From an uncultured Ruminococcus sp. (GTDB lineage Bacteria > Bacillota > Clostridia > Oscillospirales > Acutalibacteraceae): a stretch of DNA of 38,891 nucleotides. The notes under the pieces are model-generated. The model had not been told where the DNA came from, did not search any database, and was given only the letters and a program-made list of their open reading frames with translations. Location: positions 1 to 38,891 of the forward strand of contig CACZZB010000034.1 in the NCBI GenBank assembly GCA_902785555.1, written 5' to 3'. A program made the translations under genes and the position numbers. Of this stretch, positions 30,187 to 38,891 are shown one piece after another. How positions within the stretch are numbered: position 1 is the stretch's first letter; every line of letters starts with the position of its first letter.

Positions 30187-30498
30187 ATGGAAAAGACCAT
30201 TCAGATTGACGGCAAAAATATCAATTTCCGCTGTACTGCCGCAACTCTCAGACGATACAGAAACCAATTCAACAGGGAATTTCTTTCCGATTTATCAAAA
30301 CTTTGCAATGTGAAAGAAGATATGTCGGACTTTTCATTTGAACCGTTTGAAAATATTGTGTGGGCTATGGCAAAGACAGCGGATAATTCCATTCCCGATG
30401 TGCAGACATGGCTTGACAGCTTTACGGACTTTTCCGTTATAGATGTATTTACACAATTACAGGATATTATCATCAATTCCCTTAAATCAAAAAACTGA
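30187..30498 (+). CDS. tail assembly chaperone (G-like)
   Basis: This 103-aa protein (MEKTIQIDGKNINFRCTAAT, then RRYRNQFNREFLSDLSKL and WAMAKTADNSIPDVQTWLD) fits the tail assembly chaperone family. The reading frame ends ...SLKSKN-stop right after A AAA AAC, a -1 slippery heptamer. A fraction of ribosomes should continue into the next frame and make a longer G-T protein. Both bind the tape measure protein during tail assembly. Confidence 0.88.
   Translation: MEKTIQIDGKNINFRCTAATLRRYRNQFNREFLSDLSKLCNVKEDMSDFSFEPFENIVWAMAKTADNSIPDVQTWLDSFTDFSVIDVFTQLQDIIINSLKSKN
30489..30495 (+). other. -1 programmed ribosomal frameshift site
   Basis: The heptamer A AAA AAC is in the correct phase (AAA at 30490-30492, AAC at 30493-30495) and directly precedes the TGA (30496-30498). 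After a -1 slip the frame stays open to 30797. A weak hairpin GCAATG / CATTGC (30523-30540) lies downstream. Confidence 0.8.
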
Positions 30499-30797
30499 CA
30501 TACGGCAGAGGTAAAACAGACGGCAATGCACCGCCATTGCGTTCATATAAGCTGATGGCGATAGCTTATAAATGCGGTCTTACTTCTGCCGATTTTGATG
30601 AAATGAATATCGGATTTGTAATTGATTACATTCGGGAATATGTCAGCAAAAACGAAAATGACATTGACGAAAAGTACATCAAGATGAAGAAAATACAGCC
30701 GCTTGTTGAAGAAAAATTCAGCAAAGGCGAATATCCCAAAGAAAAATATGATAAGTTCATTGAATTTATCCGACTGTATGAAAGTGAAATGAGGTGA
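30489..30797 (+). CDS. T-extension of the tail chaperone (made by -1 frameshift)
   Basis: The -1 frame reads from the slippery site through KLTYGRGKTDGNAPPLRSYK and into a helical segment (SADFDEMNIGFVIDYIREYV) with a charged end. It has no good start of its own; a TTG at 30537 lacks a ribosome site. The expected product is therefore a G-T fusion starting at 30187. The start base given here is where the frame is entered. G-T fusions bind the tape measure protein and are used in a set ratio to G. Confidence 0.8.
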   Translation, partial: KKLTYGRGKTDGNAPPLRSYKLMAIAYKCGLTSADFDEMNIGFVIDYIREYVSKNENDIDEKYIKMKKIQPLVEEKFSKGEYPKEKYDKFIEFIRLYESEMR

Positions 30798-30801
30798 TTT
30801 T

Positions 30802-33297
30802 GTGGCAAACAGAATAAAGGGCATTATCGTTGAAATAGGCGGTGATACAGTCGGCTTGCAGAAGGCTTTGAAAGATGTCAACGACAAGGCTAAAAATGTA
30901 TCTTCCGAAATGCGGGAAGTCGAAAAGGCTTTGAAATTAAATCCGAACAATGTTCAATTATTGGCACAAAAGCACAAATTACTTGCAGAAGAAGTTGAAA
31001 TTGCAAAACAAAAATTAAAATCTTTAAAAGACGTTCAAAAACAAGTTGAACAACAATTTAAAAGTGGAAAAATAAGTGAAGAACAGTACCGAGCATTTCA
31101 GAGAGAAGTCGCAGTTGCAGAAGATAATCTCAAAAACCTTGAAGGACAACTAAAAGAATCAGGCGAACAAGTGCAGCATTTTGGTGTAAGTTTGGAAAGC
31201 GTTAAGGGCGGTTTAAAGAAGTTCGGTGAAGTGGCAAAGAATATCGGTGCAATGGCGGTTAAGGCTTTTGCCGATATGACAAAACAGGCTATTTCTTTCA
31301 GCAAATCCGCTATTTCCGTAGGTCAGGAATTTGACAGCAGTATGTCACAGGTTGCCGCAACTCTCGGAATGACTACCAATGATATTAAAAACAATGTCAA
31401 CGGTGCAGGTGATACATTTGACAAGCTGAGAGAAAAAGCAAAAGAAATGGGTGCATCTACAAACTTTTCGGCAAGTCAAGCGGCTGACGGTCTGAATACC
31501 CTTGCAATGAGCGGTTACAGTGCGGAAAAGTCAATCGCAATGATAGAAGATGTTTTGCACTTATCCGCTGCCGGAAGTATAGATATGGCGAATGCTGCCG
31601 GTTATATTTCGGGTGCAATGAAAGGCTTTAACGACAACACAAAAGATTCAGCTTATTATGCTGACCTCATGGCAAAGGGGGCAACATTGGCAAACACCAG
31701 TGTTGCACAGCTTGGTGAAGCTATGTCAAGCGGTGCGGCAGGTGCAGCAGCTTACAGTCAGACTGCCGACAGTATGACGGTTGCACTTCTCCGACTTGCT
31801 GAACAAGGTGATGTTGGTTCAGCGGCAGGTACGGCACTTTCAGCGGCTATGAAAAATCTTTATACCCCGTCTGAAAAGGCTAAAAAAGCACTTGCAGAAC
31901 TTGGCATTTCCGCTTATGACACAAACGGTAAAGCAAGAGATTTCAATACCGTTGTAAATGAGCTTAATAATTCATTGTCAAAGTACACCGAAGAACAACA
32001 AAACGCTTATAAACAATCTATTTTCGGTCAGCAGGGCTTGAACGCATACAACAAAATGGTTGTTACAGCCATTGACAAACAAAATGAATGGACACAGGCA
32101 CTTGCAAACTGTTCAGGTGAAGCGGCAAACCAATATGCAACAATGACCGACAATTTACAAGGCGATATTGACAGTTGGAACTCTGCACTTGACGGCTTTA
32201 AGATAGAATTGTCCGATAAGCTCATGCCTACTGTCAGAGAGTTTGTACAGTTCGGTACTGAAAGTTTATCAAGCATTACAAAGGGTTTTCAGGAAAACGG
32301 CTTTAACGGAGTAATGGACGCTTTAAGTGATTCTCTGAATAACGGTATCACAATGATAACGCAGAAATTACCGCAGTTTTTAAGCGTTGCTAAAACTATT
32401 GTGCTTGCTCTTGTCAAAGGTATTGTAAACAATCTCCCTGAAATATTGAAGGCAGCTCTTGAACTTGTTGTGGCACTTGTGACGGGGTTAATGGAAGCAT
32501 TGCCCGAGCTGATTCCTGCCGCTGTCGGGTGTATACAAACTATTGTCGATACTCTGTTAGCACCGCAAAATCTTAAATTGATTATAGATTCTGCACTTGA
32601 TTTAGTAGTTGCTCTTGTTGACGGCTTAATGGAAAATCTTGATGAATTGATAGATGCGGCTTTTGCGATAGTGGAAAATCTGATTGAATATCTCTTGATG
32701 CCGTCAAATCTTGAAAAAATTATTACTGCCGCTGTCAGACTGATTGTTTCTCTTGCCGAAGGTATTGTAAAGGCTATTCCGGAAGCTATAAAGAGTATTA
32801 TACAGCTTGTCTGGAAAATGAGTGAGACCATTCAAAACGGCGATTGGAAAAATTTAGGCTGGAATATTATACAGGGTGTCTGGGACGGTTTGAAAAAAGC
32901 ATGGGGAGATTTGACAAGCTGGTTTAATGACGCTTGGAACGGATTGATTGACGGTGCTAAAAATATGCTTGGCATACATTCTCCGTCAAAGGTCTTTGCA
33001 GACATAGGTGATTTTATGGCTCTCGGACTTGGTGAGGGCTTTACAAAGTCCATGACTGCTGTCAATAAAGATATTGTGAATGCAATTCCGACAGACTTTG
33101 ACATTGAACCGGCAATAAACGGTTCTGCACCTCAAAGGGCTTTGACTGACGGCACATCTGAAAATAATCGTCAGATTGTGTTTATGATGAATATAGAGAA
33201 TTTCTACAATCAAAATAAGCAGGATTTAGACGAAATTATGGAGTATACAGGAAATTACTTTTCCGCTCAAATGAAACGCAGGGAGGTTGTATTCTGA
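30802..33297 (+). CDS. tail tape measure protein (TP901 type)
   Basis: This 831-aa protein has an N-terminal coiled coil (residues about 15-115, e.g. ALKLNPNNVQLLAQKHKLLA). The TP901 core follows near 200-380 (FSASQAADGLNTLAMSGYSA; ISGAMKGFNDNTKDSAYYAD). Several hydrophobic segments lie at 520-660 (LVVALVTGLMEALPELIPAA) and the end carries LGIHSPSKVFADIG. It sets tail length; by the usual 0.15 nm per residue this suggests a tail near 125 nm. GTG 30802 is used. Confidence 0.93.
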   Translation: MANRIKGIIVEIGGDTVGLQKALKDVNDKAKNVSSEMREVEKALKLNPNNVQLLAQKHKLLAEEVEIAKQKLKSLKDVQKQVEQQFKSGKISEEQYRAFQREVAVAEDNLKNLEGQLKESGEQVQHFGVSLESVKGGLKKFGEVAKNIGAMAVKAFADMTKQAISFSKSAISVGQEFDSSMSQVAATLGMTTNDIKNNVNGAGDTFDKLREKAKEMGASTNFSASQAADGLNTLAMSGYSAEKSIAMIEDVLHLSAAGSIDMANAAGYISGAMKGFNDNTKDSAYYADLMAKGATLANTSVAQLGEAMSSGAAGAAAYSQTADSMTVALLRLAEQGDVGSAAGTALSAAMKNLYTPSEKAKKALAELGISAYDTNGKARDFNTVVNELNNSLSKYTEEQQNAYKQSIFGQQGLNAYNKMVVTAIDKQNEWTQALANCSGEAANQYATMTDNLQGDIDSWNSALDGFKIELSDKLMPTVREFVQFGTESLSSITKGFQENGFNGVMDALSDSLNNGITMITQKLPQFLSVAKTIVLALVKGIVNNLPEILKAALELVVALVTGLMEALPELIPAAVGCIQTIVDTLLAPQNLKLIIDSALDLVVALVDGLMENLDELIDAAFAIVENLIEYLLMPSNLEKIITAAVRLIVSLAEGIVKAIPEAIKSIIQLVWKMSETIQNGDWKNLGWNIIQGVWDGLKKAWGDLTSWFNDAWNGLIDGAKNMLGIHSPSKVFADIGDFMALGLGEGFTKSMTAVNKDIVNAIPTDFDIEPAINGSAPQRALTDGTSENNRQIVFMMNIENFYNQNKQDLDEIMEYTGNYFSAQMKRREVVF

Positions 33298-34022
33298 TGC
33301 AGGAAATCAACTTCAACAGCAGGGATTTGTCTGAATTTTCATGTGTCATTACAGAGCCTCCTAAAAGACCTTTCCCGAAACGAAAATATGAAAAAATCTC
33401 TGTTCCGGGCAGAAACGGAGATTTAATTCTTGATGATGAATGCTATGAAAACATTTCCCTGACATACAAGGTTGAAACTATACCGACATTGTATGACGGG
33501 AAAGACATTGATGAAGTTCTGACAGACCTGAAAGCATGGCTTTTGTCATCTGTTGATTATCAGAAACTCTATGACACTGAATTGCCCGAGGGCTTTTATT
33601 GGGCGTTCTGTTCGGGCATTTCTGATGCTGTAAAGACGTTTGACGAGATGTATGAGTTTAATATAACTTTCGACTGCAAGCCGTTTTTCTATCTTGATAC
33701 GGGGCAAGTCGAACAAACTATCACATCAAGTTCGATAAGCCTGTACAACGAGGGAAATTATAAGGCATATCCAAAAATAAAAATCATTGGAAGCGGTCAG
33801 ATAAGCTGTTATGTCAACGGAAAATATTTCACTGTTTCGGAAGTATCTCCGAATGTCATTGTTGACAGTGAAGAAATGCTTGCTTATTCAAGTAATCCTG
33901 TCGATAAATCCGACTTATTCAGCGGAATATATCCGACATTTGCAACAGGGGCAAATAATATTTCATTTGTCGGGGCAGGCTTTCAGTCAGCAGTAATAAC
34001 AACAAGGTGGTGCAATTTATGA
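33297..34022 (+). CDS. distal tail protein (Dit)
   Basis: This 241-aa protein starts with INFNSRDLSEFSCVITEPPK and has KYEKISVPGRNGDLILDD, the typical N-terminal ring domain of Dit. FDCKPFFYLDTGQVE then begins the C-terminal domain. It forms the hexameric hub between tail tube and baseplate. It follows the tape measure stop directly and overlaps the Tal gene by 4 bases. Confidence 0.88.
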   Translation: MQEINFNSRDLSEFSCVITEPPKRPFPKRKYEKISVPGRNGDLILDDECYENISLTYKVETIPTLYDGKDIDEVLTDLKAWLLSSVDYQKLYDTELPEGFYWAFCSGISDAVKTFDEMYEFNITFDCKPFFYLDTGQVEQTITSSSISLYNEGNYKAYPKIKIIGSGQISCYVNGKYFTVSEVSPNVIVDSEEMLAYSSNPVDKSDLFSGIYPTFATGANNISFVGAGFQSAVITTRWCNL

Positions 34023-36091
34023 TACCTCAGCTTATAAACACAAATAACAAAATACTCGGTTCACTGAACGACTGCACCAGATTGTATGTCACAGAAGAAC
34101 GCAACGGCATTTATGAAGCGGAATTTGATATACCCGTCAATTGCTCTATGCACAATAAAATCAAAATCGGTCATTTTATCTATGCAAAGCCCGATGATTT
34201 ATCCGAGAACCAAAAATTCAGGATATACAAACGGATTTACAATCCCATTGACAAAACAACGGTATTTTATTGTGAACATATACGTTACAAACTTGCAGGA
34301 ATACCTGTTGCACCGAAAACATACAGCGGAACTCCGTCAAGTATACTTTCTGAAATGCTGACTTCCGTTAAATCAAGTACAGAATTTACGGCATGGTCTG
34401 ATATATCAGCTGTCAAAGATATAAAAATGGATATACCGTCAACGGCAGGTGCAATGCTTGCAGGTCAGGAAGGCTCTTTGCTTGATACGTTTGGCGGTGA
34501 ATACAAATTTGACAACTATACTGTCAAGTTGTATCAAAACAGAGGGCAGGAAAAGAAAACAGAGATACGTTACAGGAAAAATCTTACAGGCTTTACCTGT
34601 ACAGAGGATACAACAAGTACATATACCCATGTTTATCCGTATTACCGTAATGAAGACGGTGTATATGTGGAACTCGACAGCAAAGTAATTACTCTCGGCA
34701 ATGCGTGGAAACTTCCGTTTGAAAATTGCTATATGCTTGACCTGTCGGCAGAGTTTGACACTCCCCCGACAAAATCACAATTACAGGCAAAGGCAAATAC
34801 TTTTATCCGTGCTAATGACCTTGATACCGTTTCAAGACACTACAAAGTATCATTTGTTCCTTTATGGCAGACAAATGAATATAAAAATATTGCTGTATTG
34901 GAAAGGTGCGGACTTTGCGACACTGTATCAATAGTGCATGACAATGAAACTGTCAAGGCGAAAATTATTAAAACCGTTTATGACGCACTCAATGAAAGAT
35001 ATGTTTCAATGGAACTCGGCAATGCAACAAGCAGTTTTGCACAGACAGTACAGCAGTCTGTCAGACAGGTCAATCGGACTATAAACAACACAAAGTCATT
35101 CTTACAGCAGTCCATTGAACGTCAGACAAAACGCATTACAGGCAATCGTGGCGGATATGTCGTAATGAATGACGATAATCAGGACGGCTATCCCGATGAA
35201 ATATTGATAATGAATGATTTGGCGATAGGTTCTGCAACAAAGCTGTGGAGGGCAAATTTAAGCGGTATCGGATACAGCAGTCACGGTTATACAGGTCCTT
35301 TTGAACTTGCAATGACAATGGACGGTGAAATCAATGCAAGCATGATAACGACAGGCTCACTTGATGCAAGTATTATCCGAACAGGTGTTCTTAATGCTGA
35401 CTTGATAAAAGCCGGAAAAATTCAAGATGTGGCAGGTAAAAATTATTGGAACATGACAACAGGCGAGTTTCATTTGTCAGGCGACACAATCAACAGCAAT
35501 CTGTCACAGCAGAATATTTTTAATATTCTTACAAACAATGGTCAAACACAAGGAATATATCTGCAAAACGGTAAATTGTATCTTAATGCAACTTATATGA
35601 ATACTGGTGCATTAGATGCAGGTTTGATAACCACAGGAATTTTAAATGCAGATCGAATAAGAACAGGAACTATACAAGATACCGCAGGAAATACATCTAT
35701 AAATTTGACGAATGGTATTATAAAAACAAATCTTGAAAATGGTATGAAAATGAAATTGTCCACAACAGGATTATTGATTTCTGATACCAATGACAATATT
35801 CTTGCTCAAGTTTATGCTGATGAAAACGCTCATAGCAGTATTAGGGCTTATGGAATAGTTGCAGACAATTTTTTACGAATAGGAGCTGCATTTTTAGAAG
35901 CTAATGGAACAGCTTTGAAAACCAATACATTACAATGTAATGTTTTGGCAGAAATAAATAAATTGAAATTTTCTTATGTTTATGACGCACAAAACAATAA
36001 TTATAAAGAGCTTGAATTTAAAAGAATTTCCGTTGTTAATGCCGATACGGGAAATACTGAACTTATAAGAATTTTAGTGCAAAAGGAGTAA
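34019..36091 (+). CDS. tail-associated protein (Tal / prophage endopeptidase tail)
   Basis: This is 690 aa from ATG 34019 behind AAGGTGG. The N-terminal 370 residues form the gp27-like hub domain (RLYVTEERNGIYEAEFDIPV; FRIYKRIYNPIDKTTVFYCE; YVSMELGNATSSFAQ). The rest is repetitive and beta-rich, with recurring units of ASMITTGSLDASIIRTGVLN and AGLITTGILNADRIRTGTIQ that resemble spike or fibre shafts. No peptidoglycan hydrolase motif stands out. It caps the tail tip. Confidence 0.88.
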   Translation: MIPQLINTNNKILGSLNDCTRLYVTEERNGIYEAEFDIPVNCSMHNKIKIGHFIYAKPDDLSENQKFRIYKRIYNPIDKTTVFYCEHIRYKLAGIPVAPKTYSGTPSSILSEMLTSVKSSTEFTAWSDISAVKDIKMDIPSTAGAMLAGQEGSLLDTFGGEYKFDNYTVKLYQNRGQEKKTEIRYRKNLTGFTCTEDTTSTYTHVYPYYRNEDGVYVELDSKVITLGNAWKLPFENCYMLDLSAEFDTPPTKSQLQAKANTFIRANDLDTVSRHYKVSFVPLWQTNEYKNIAVLERCGLCDTVSIVHDNETVKAKIIKTVYDALNERYVSMELGNATSSFAQTVQQSVRQVNRTINNTKSFLQQSIERQTKRITGNRGGYVVMNDDNQDGYPDEILIMNDLAIGSATKLWRANLSGIGYSSHGYTGPFELAMTMDGEINASMITTGSLDASIIRTGVLNADLIKAGKIQDVAGKNYWNMTTGEFHLSGDTINSNLSQQNIFNILTNNGQTQGIYLQNGKLYLNATYMNTGALDAGLITTGILNADRIRTGTIQDTAGNTSINLTNGIIKTNLENGMKMKLSTTGLLISDTNDNILAQVYADENAHSSIRAYGIVADNFLRIGAAFLEANGTALKTNTLQCNVLAEINKLKFSYVYDAQNNNYKELEFKRISVVNADTGNTELIRILVQKE

Positions 36092-36097
36092 TTTAAA

Positions 36098-36274
36098 ATG
36101 GAACTTACAAAAACAGATGTCAGAAATATTTTGATTTTGCTTGACCGTGTAACTGTCAAAGCCGGTGAAGCAAGAGATTTTGTTGCGTTATGTGACAAGC
36201 TCAATTACATACTTGAACAGCCGGAACAGCTTGAACAGCCCGAACAGGTCAATGGAGTGGAGGATAATGAATGA
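36098..36274 (+). CDS. 58-aa small protein between Tal and baseplate genes
   Basis: ATG 36098 follows AAAAGGAGTAATTTAAA. The protein has an N-terminal helix (MELTKTDVRNILILLDRVTV) and a Glu/Gln/Pro repeat tail (LEQPEQLEQPEQ). Its stop overlaps the next start (ATGA). It seems to be a real coupled gene with no recognised family. It may be a small assembly factor or an accessory tail protein. Confidence 0.65.
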   Translation: MELTKTDVRNILILLDRVTVKAGEARDFVALCDKLNYILEQPEQLEQPEQVNGVEDNE

Positions 36275-36632
36275 AATCATAATTACAGAACCTGTACAGC
36301 ATTTGGAACTCTATCAAGGTAATTCCGTTTATATAACTGTTTTGCTGACAGGTAAAAATGATAATCCCTATCAGCTTGAAACAGGTGATAAACTGATTTT
36401 CGGTGTAAAGAGAAACAAAAATTCAAATTCATTTGTCATAAAAAAAATACTTACTTCTGCTGATGAACTTGACGGACAATATACGTTTTCTTTTACTCCC
36501 GAAGATATGAATATATCTCCATGCAGATATTATTATGATGTTGGCTTGCAGTTTTCAGACGGCGGTTTTAAAACAGTTGTTCACCCGTCACGCTTTAAGG
36601 TTATCGCCACTGTGACCGGAAAGGAGAACTAA
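36267..36632 (+). CDS. baseplate upper-protein-like domain protein
   Basis: This 121-aa, beta-rich protein (ITEPVQHLELYQGNSVYITV; YQLETGDKLIFGVKRNKNSN; YYYDVGLQFSDGGFKTVVHP) looks like the N-terminal domain of BppU-type baseplate proteins. In other phages that domain is fused to a receptor-binding shaft. Here the shaft is probably supplied by the following fibre gene, 3 bases downstream. ATG 36267 lies in the end of the small gene. Confidence 0.7.
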   Translation: MNEIIITEPVQHLELYQGNSVYITVLLTGKNDNPYQLETGDKLIFGVKRNKNSNSFVIKKILTSADELDGQYTFSFTPEDMNISPCRYYYDVGLQFSDGGFKTVVHPSRFKVIATVTGKEN

Positions 36633-36635
36633 ACA

Positions 36636-38510
36636 ATGTCGGATATACAAGTACAGACAAGAACAATTACCGGAAATGTCGTAAGTACGACAAGTGAAAA
36701 TGCTGCTTATGCAAGAACAAACAACAGGATTGATACACTTGAAAGTTATATTGACAATGCAATAACTACAAACGGTGAATTTGATGATACTTGGGGTTGG
36801 TGGGCTCAGGTTCAGAACGGTCACGGAAATGATTTGGGAGATAAGCGTGAAGATTCGGTTTTCGTCCACAAAAGAGATTTAGTCGAAAACTTCAAAAGTT
36901 TAGATGTATCTCCTGCCCTTGTCACACAAACGAGGGTTACATACAACAGTAATACAGGAGAAAATTTTACCCGTATGGCAAGTGAATACCATGAGCTTAT
37001 CGGAGAGGGACACTGTATTGCATCACAAGACCATTCTACACCGAATTTCAGCTCAATAGGTGCGACTTGCTACAATAAATTTAAAGGCAATGTCGGAATG
37101 TGTGCGGTAATTGGTCGAATAGATGACGTTGCATACACTGATGAAGAACTTGGCATTTCTCCGAATGACACTGACGGTACAACGGGCATGGGTTCAAGCA
37201 AATCATGTGCAGGCGGATTTTTTGTCACAAGACGCTCAAATTACAGTCAGGGCAGGCACAATGCAAGTTACAGTATTGGTGCTGAAACTTATGCTTTAAA
37301 TGCCGCTGAGGAAGACGGTATTTTAGGAACAGACGGCTATCCCGATAACAAGGATTTTCACAGTTTTCGTACATGGATAAATGCAATTCACCTTGTCGGA
37401 GGTGGTCGCAGACCTGCAACAGATGGTATTTTAATAAACGGATTTACAACAACTGTTCCGATTGATTCAGACGGCAATTATACATCTGACAGTAGCCAAG
37501 TTTCAAAGAGAGTTACTATGCACAATGGCTTTTTGAACGGAATAGTTATTGGCGGTTCTTCAATGGCTATCCGTCATATCGTTAAAGTTACTGATGCAAA
37601 CGGTACTGAACTGTCGGGCTATGCAACAGACGGCAACAGCATAAAAACAGTTGGTATAAATACTGCAAGTTGGAGTAAATCTGAAGGGAAAAATTACGGT
37701 TTTTACTTGATGAAACATGGATATTCGGGAAGAATTTTAAAGTCCCGTGGTTCAGCCTTATTTGAAAGTCCGGGAACAAAATTTCTTAATGCTAATGGCA
37801 GTATGCCTTTTGCAATTTCCGCCAACGGTACACCTTATCTTGATTTTAAGACTGGCTCGGACAGCAATTATTATGAAGACCCGACTACAAAGAAAATCCC
37901 CAAAGAAAGACCAAATGATACTACAAGAGTGCGTATAGGCTATAATCCGACTAATAATTACCTTAACACCATCTCTGACGGTGATATACGTTTTGTTGTA
38001 AACGGTTCTTTCACGGCTACTACAAATCAATCAGCCGAAACAGACCAAGATTCGACAGATAATGTCGAATCCGAAGATAATTCAATCGTTTATAAATTTC
38101 AAGGAAACAGCTTTATTTCAAGTGTTGCGGCTTCAACTACTGAAAATCCACTTTATGCAAATTTGGGTAGTGCGTCTTACAAGTGGGGTAATATCTATGC
38201 TGTGAACGGAACTATAAACACATCTGACCGCAATTTCAAAGAGGATATTCAGGACATTGATGATAAAGTGTTGAAAGCGTGGAGCAAGGTCGGTTACAAG
38301 ACTTTCAAATTCAAGGGCGGTGACAGAAAGCATATCGGCGTAATCGCACAGGATATTCAAGCGGCTTTTCAGTCTGAGGGGCTTAATGCAAGAGATTTCG
38401 GCTTATTCTGTGAAGATACCGACGAAAACGGAAATACCATTCTTGGAGTAAGATACAGTGAATGTCTTGCTTTGGAGTGTGCGTATCTCAGAAGCAAGTT
38501 AGGAGCGTGA
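36636..38510 (+). CDS. tail fibre with C-terminal S74 intramolecular chaperone
   Basis: This 624-aa fibre has an N-terminal attachment and coil (IQVQTRTITGNVVSTTSENA; RIDTLESYIDNAI). A beta-rich central region of unique sequence (about 90-500) follows. The C-terminal peptidase S74 domain begins near residue 527 (NTSDRNFKEDIQDIDDKVLK; HIGVIAQDIQAAFQSEG; GVRYSECLALECAYLRSKL). S74 domains trimerise the fibre and then cut themselves off using a Ser-Lys pair, here probably Ser in TSDRNFKED. It is the best candidate for host recognition. The gene is last of the clear fibre genes. Confidence 0.88.
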   Translation: MSDIQVQTRTITGNVVSTTSENAAYARTNNRIDTLESYIDNAITTNGEFDDTWGWWAQVQNGHGNDLGDKREDSVFVHKRDLVENFKSLDVSPALVTQTRVTYNSNTGENFTRMASEYHELIGEGHCIASQDHSTPNFSSIGATCYNKFKGNVGMCAVIGRIDDVAYTDEELGISPNDTDGTTGMGSSKSCAGGFFVTRRSNYSQGRHNASYSIGAETYALNAAEEDGILGTDGYPDNKDFHSFRTWINAIHLVGGGRRPATDGILINGFTTTVPIDSDGNYTSDSSQVSKRVTMHNGFLNGIVIGGSSMAIRHIVKVTDANGTELSGYATDGNSIKTVGINTASWSKSEGKNYGFYLMKHGYSGRILKSRGSALFESPGTKFLNANGSMPFAISANGTPYLDFKTGSDSNYYEDPTTKKIPKERPNDTTRVRIGYNPTNNYLNTISDGDIRFVVNGSFTATTNQSAETDQDSTDNVESEDNSIVYKFQGNSFISSVAASTTENPLYANLGSASYKWGNIYAVNGTINTSDRNFKEDIQDIDDKVLKAWSKVGYKTFKFKGGDRKHIGVIAQDIQAAFQSEGLNARDFGLFCEDTDENGNTILGVRYSECLALECAYLRSKLGA

Positions 38511-38515
38511 TATTT

Positions 38516-38779
38516 ATGGTTATAAAATTAGACATGGGATTTGACGAAACAAATGCCCCTGATTTTGGAAGCATTGATTTTGATAATGACAAGGACATTA
38601 TTCTGTGTGGTGCAGACATTGACAAGCTGAACAGTCTTTTGACTCGTGCCGTTTGCATTGGCACCTATAATGTACCTGTTTTCAGTATCAAAAATGGTTG
38701 TTGGGCTTTTGCCGCTGATGTTTCAAGGCTGTTCATGTATGAAAAATCAAGCGACAGATGGTACGAACAGGAGTGGTGA
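38516..38779 (+). CDS. hypothetical 87-aa protein after the fibre gene
   Basis: ATG 38516 follows AGGAGCGTGATATTT. The product (MVIKLDMGFDETNAPDFGSI, then AVCIGTYNVPVFSIKNGCWA and SRLFMYEKSSDRWYEQEW) is small and acidic with an aromatic tail. It could be a fibre assembly factor or a baseplate accessory protein from its place. No family is recognised. Confidence 0.6.
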   Translation: MVIKLDMGFDETNAPDFGSIDFDNDKDIILCGADIDKLNSLLTRAVCIGTYNVPVFSIKNGCWAFAADVSRLFMYEKSSDRWYEQEW

Positions 38780-38781
38780 AC

Positions 38782-38891
38782 GTGAATAAAAAATACTTGC
38801 TTTTGGCGAAAAATTCGCAGGACAACAAAAAAGAAATCGAAAATGAAAACCTGCCCGTCACTTTTTCGGGCAACGGGCACAGGCTGAGGAA
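38782..38891 (+). CDS. start of a further tail-region gene (cut by window end)
   Basis: GTG 38782 follows AGGAGTGGTGAAC. The 36 visible codons read MNKKYLLLAKNSQDNKKEIE, then NLPVTFSGNGHRLR. A short charged head followed by a beta-type segment is seen at the start of some tail or baseplate proteins. The rest is outside the window, so no function is assigned. Confidence 0.5.
   Translation, partial: MNKKYLLLAKNSQDNKKEIENENLPVTFSGNGHRLR

Larger units (their letters stand above)
8210..38891. mobile_element. siphovirus-type prophage, left end to beyond the window
   Basis: The region runs from an integrase at one edge through divergent repressor and cro genes, early replication genes, a late-gene activator and a complete HK97-like head and tail module. 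Gene order is that of temperate siphoviruses of Firmicutes. The left border lies between the chromosomal terminator (8206) and the integrase stop (8301). The right border with lysis genes and attR is not in the window. Most structural genes look intact. Two early genes carry frameshifts, so full viability is not certain. Confidence 0.95.

Noticed and set aside
30537..30797. Separate small gene starting at TTG 30537
   Set aside because: It has no ribosome site, and the frame is open back to a perfect -1 slippery site at the end of the tail chaperone gene.
34449..34934. Extra frames within the Tal gene and similar antisense frames across structural genes
   Set aside because: They have no ribosome sites or recognisable domains and overlap strong family matches in the main frame.
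36200..36255. LEQPEQ repeat as a DNA repeat or binding site
   Set aside because: It is only a short in-frame low-complexity tail of the 58-aa protein, with no structure at the DNA level.

Overview
The window looks like chromosome of a low-GC gut Clostridium relative, most likely a Ruminococcus-type member of the Oscillospiraceae. The reasons are the NrdR/VanZ/BspA-type gene content, strong AGGAGG-type ribosome sites, many TTG/GTG starts and several near-consensus TTGACA-N17-TATAAT promoters. Species cannot be fixed from sequence alone. No tRNA, rRNA or CRISPR array was seen.

Layout. (1) 1-~900: an IS607-type insertion sequence on the minus strand, with serine transposase tnpA overlapping a tnpB (OMEGA-type nuclease family) that is cut by the window edge. 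(2) 1006-3479: a minus-strand operon of a 36-aa membrane peptide, a VanZ-like protein, an ABC ATPase and an ABC-2 permease, resembling bacitracin/lantibiotic export-resistance modules. (3) 3560-5961: a minus-strand operon of a 61-aa membrane peptide, a nitroreductase and a BspA-like leucine-rich-repeat surface protein, with a consensus promoter and an attenuator-like leader. (4) 6014-8206: a plus-strand run of a TIM-barrel isomerase-like protein, NrdR and a metal-dependent amidohydrolase, closed by a terminator.

(5) ~8210 to the window end: a siphovirus-type prophage whose right end is outside the window. The minus-strand lysogeny block holds a zinc-ribbon tyrosine integrase, a HicAB toxin-antitoxin pair with its own consensus promoter and twin operators, a membrane-anchored Cys/His protein, a membrane-anchored DEDDh exonuclease and a CI-like repressor. 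A 347-bp switch region carries palindromic operators, a perfect consensus promoter and a candidate ~95-nt structured RNA. Plus-strand early genes follow: Cro, small regulators, Gp157 (frameshifted), a Sak4-like ATPase, a DUF669 SSB-like protein, a primase-helicase fusion, an ERCC4 nuclease, a lambda-O-like initiator with iterons inside its gene, zinc-finger proteins, a free-standing RNA polymerase alpha-CTD-like protein, YopX and an ArpU/DUF1492 late activator.

After a candidate activator-dependent late promoter (22254-22298) comes the HK97-like morphogenesis cassette: HNH endonuclease, TerS, TerL, portal, ClpP-type protease, HK97 capsid, connectors, tail tube protein, tail chaperones joined by a -1 frameshift, tape measure, Dit, Tal, baseplate-like proteins and an S74-chaperoned fibre. 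Lysis genes and attR must lie further right.

The observations I rate highest are: the five phased palindromic iterons inside the O-like gene, where the fifth copy is in another reading frame, so selection acts on DNA; the structured RNA candidate behind a perfect promoter between cI and cro; the SSB-like acidic tips on two adjacent replication proteins; the stand-alone alpha-CTD homologue; and the membrane-anchored exonuclease co-transcribed with the repressor.
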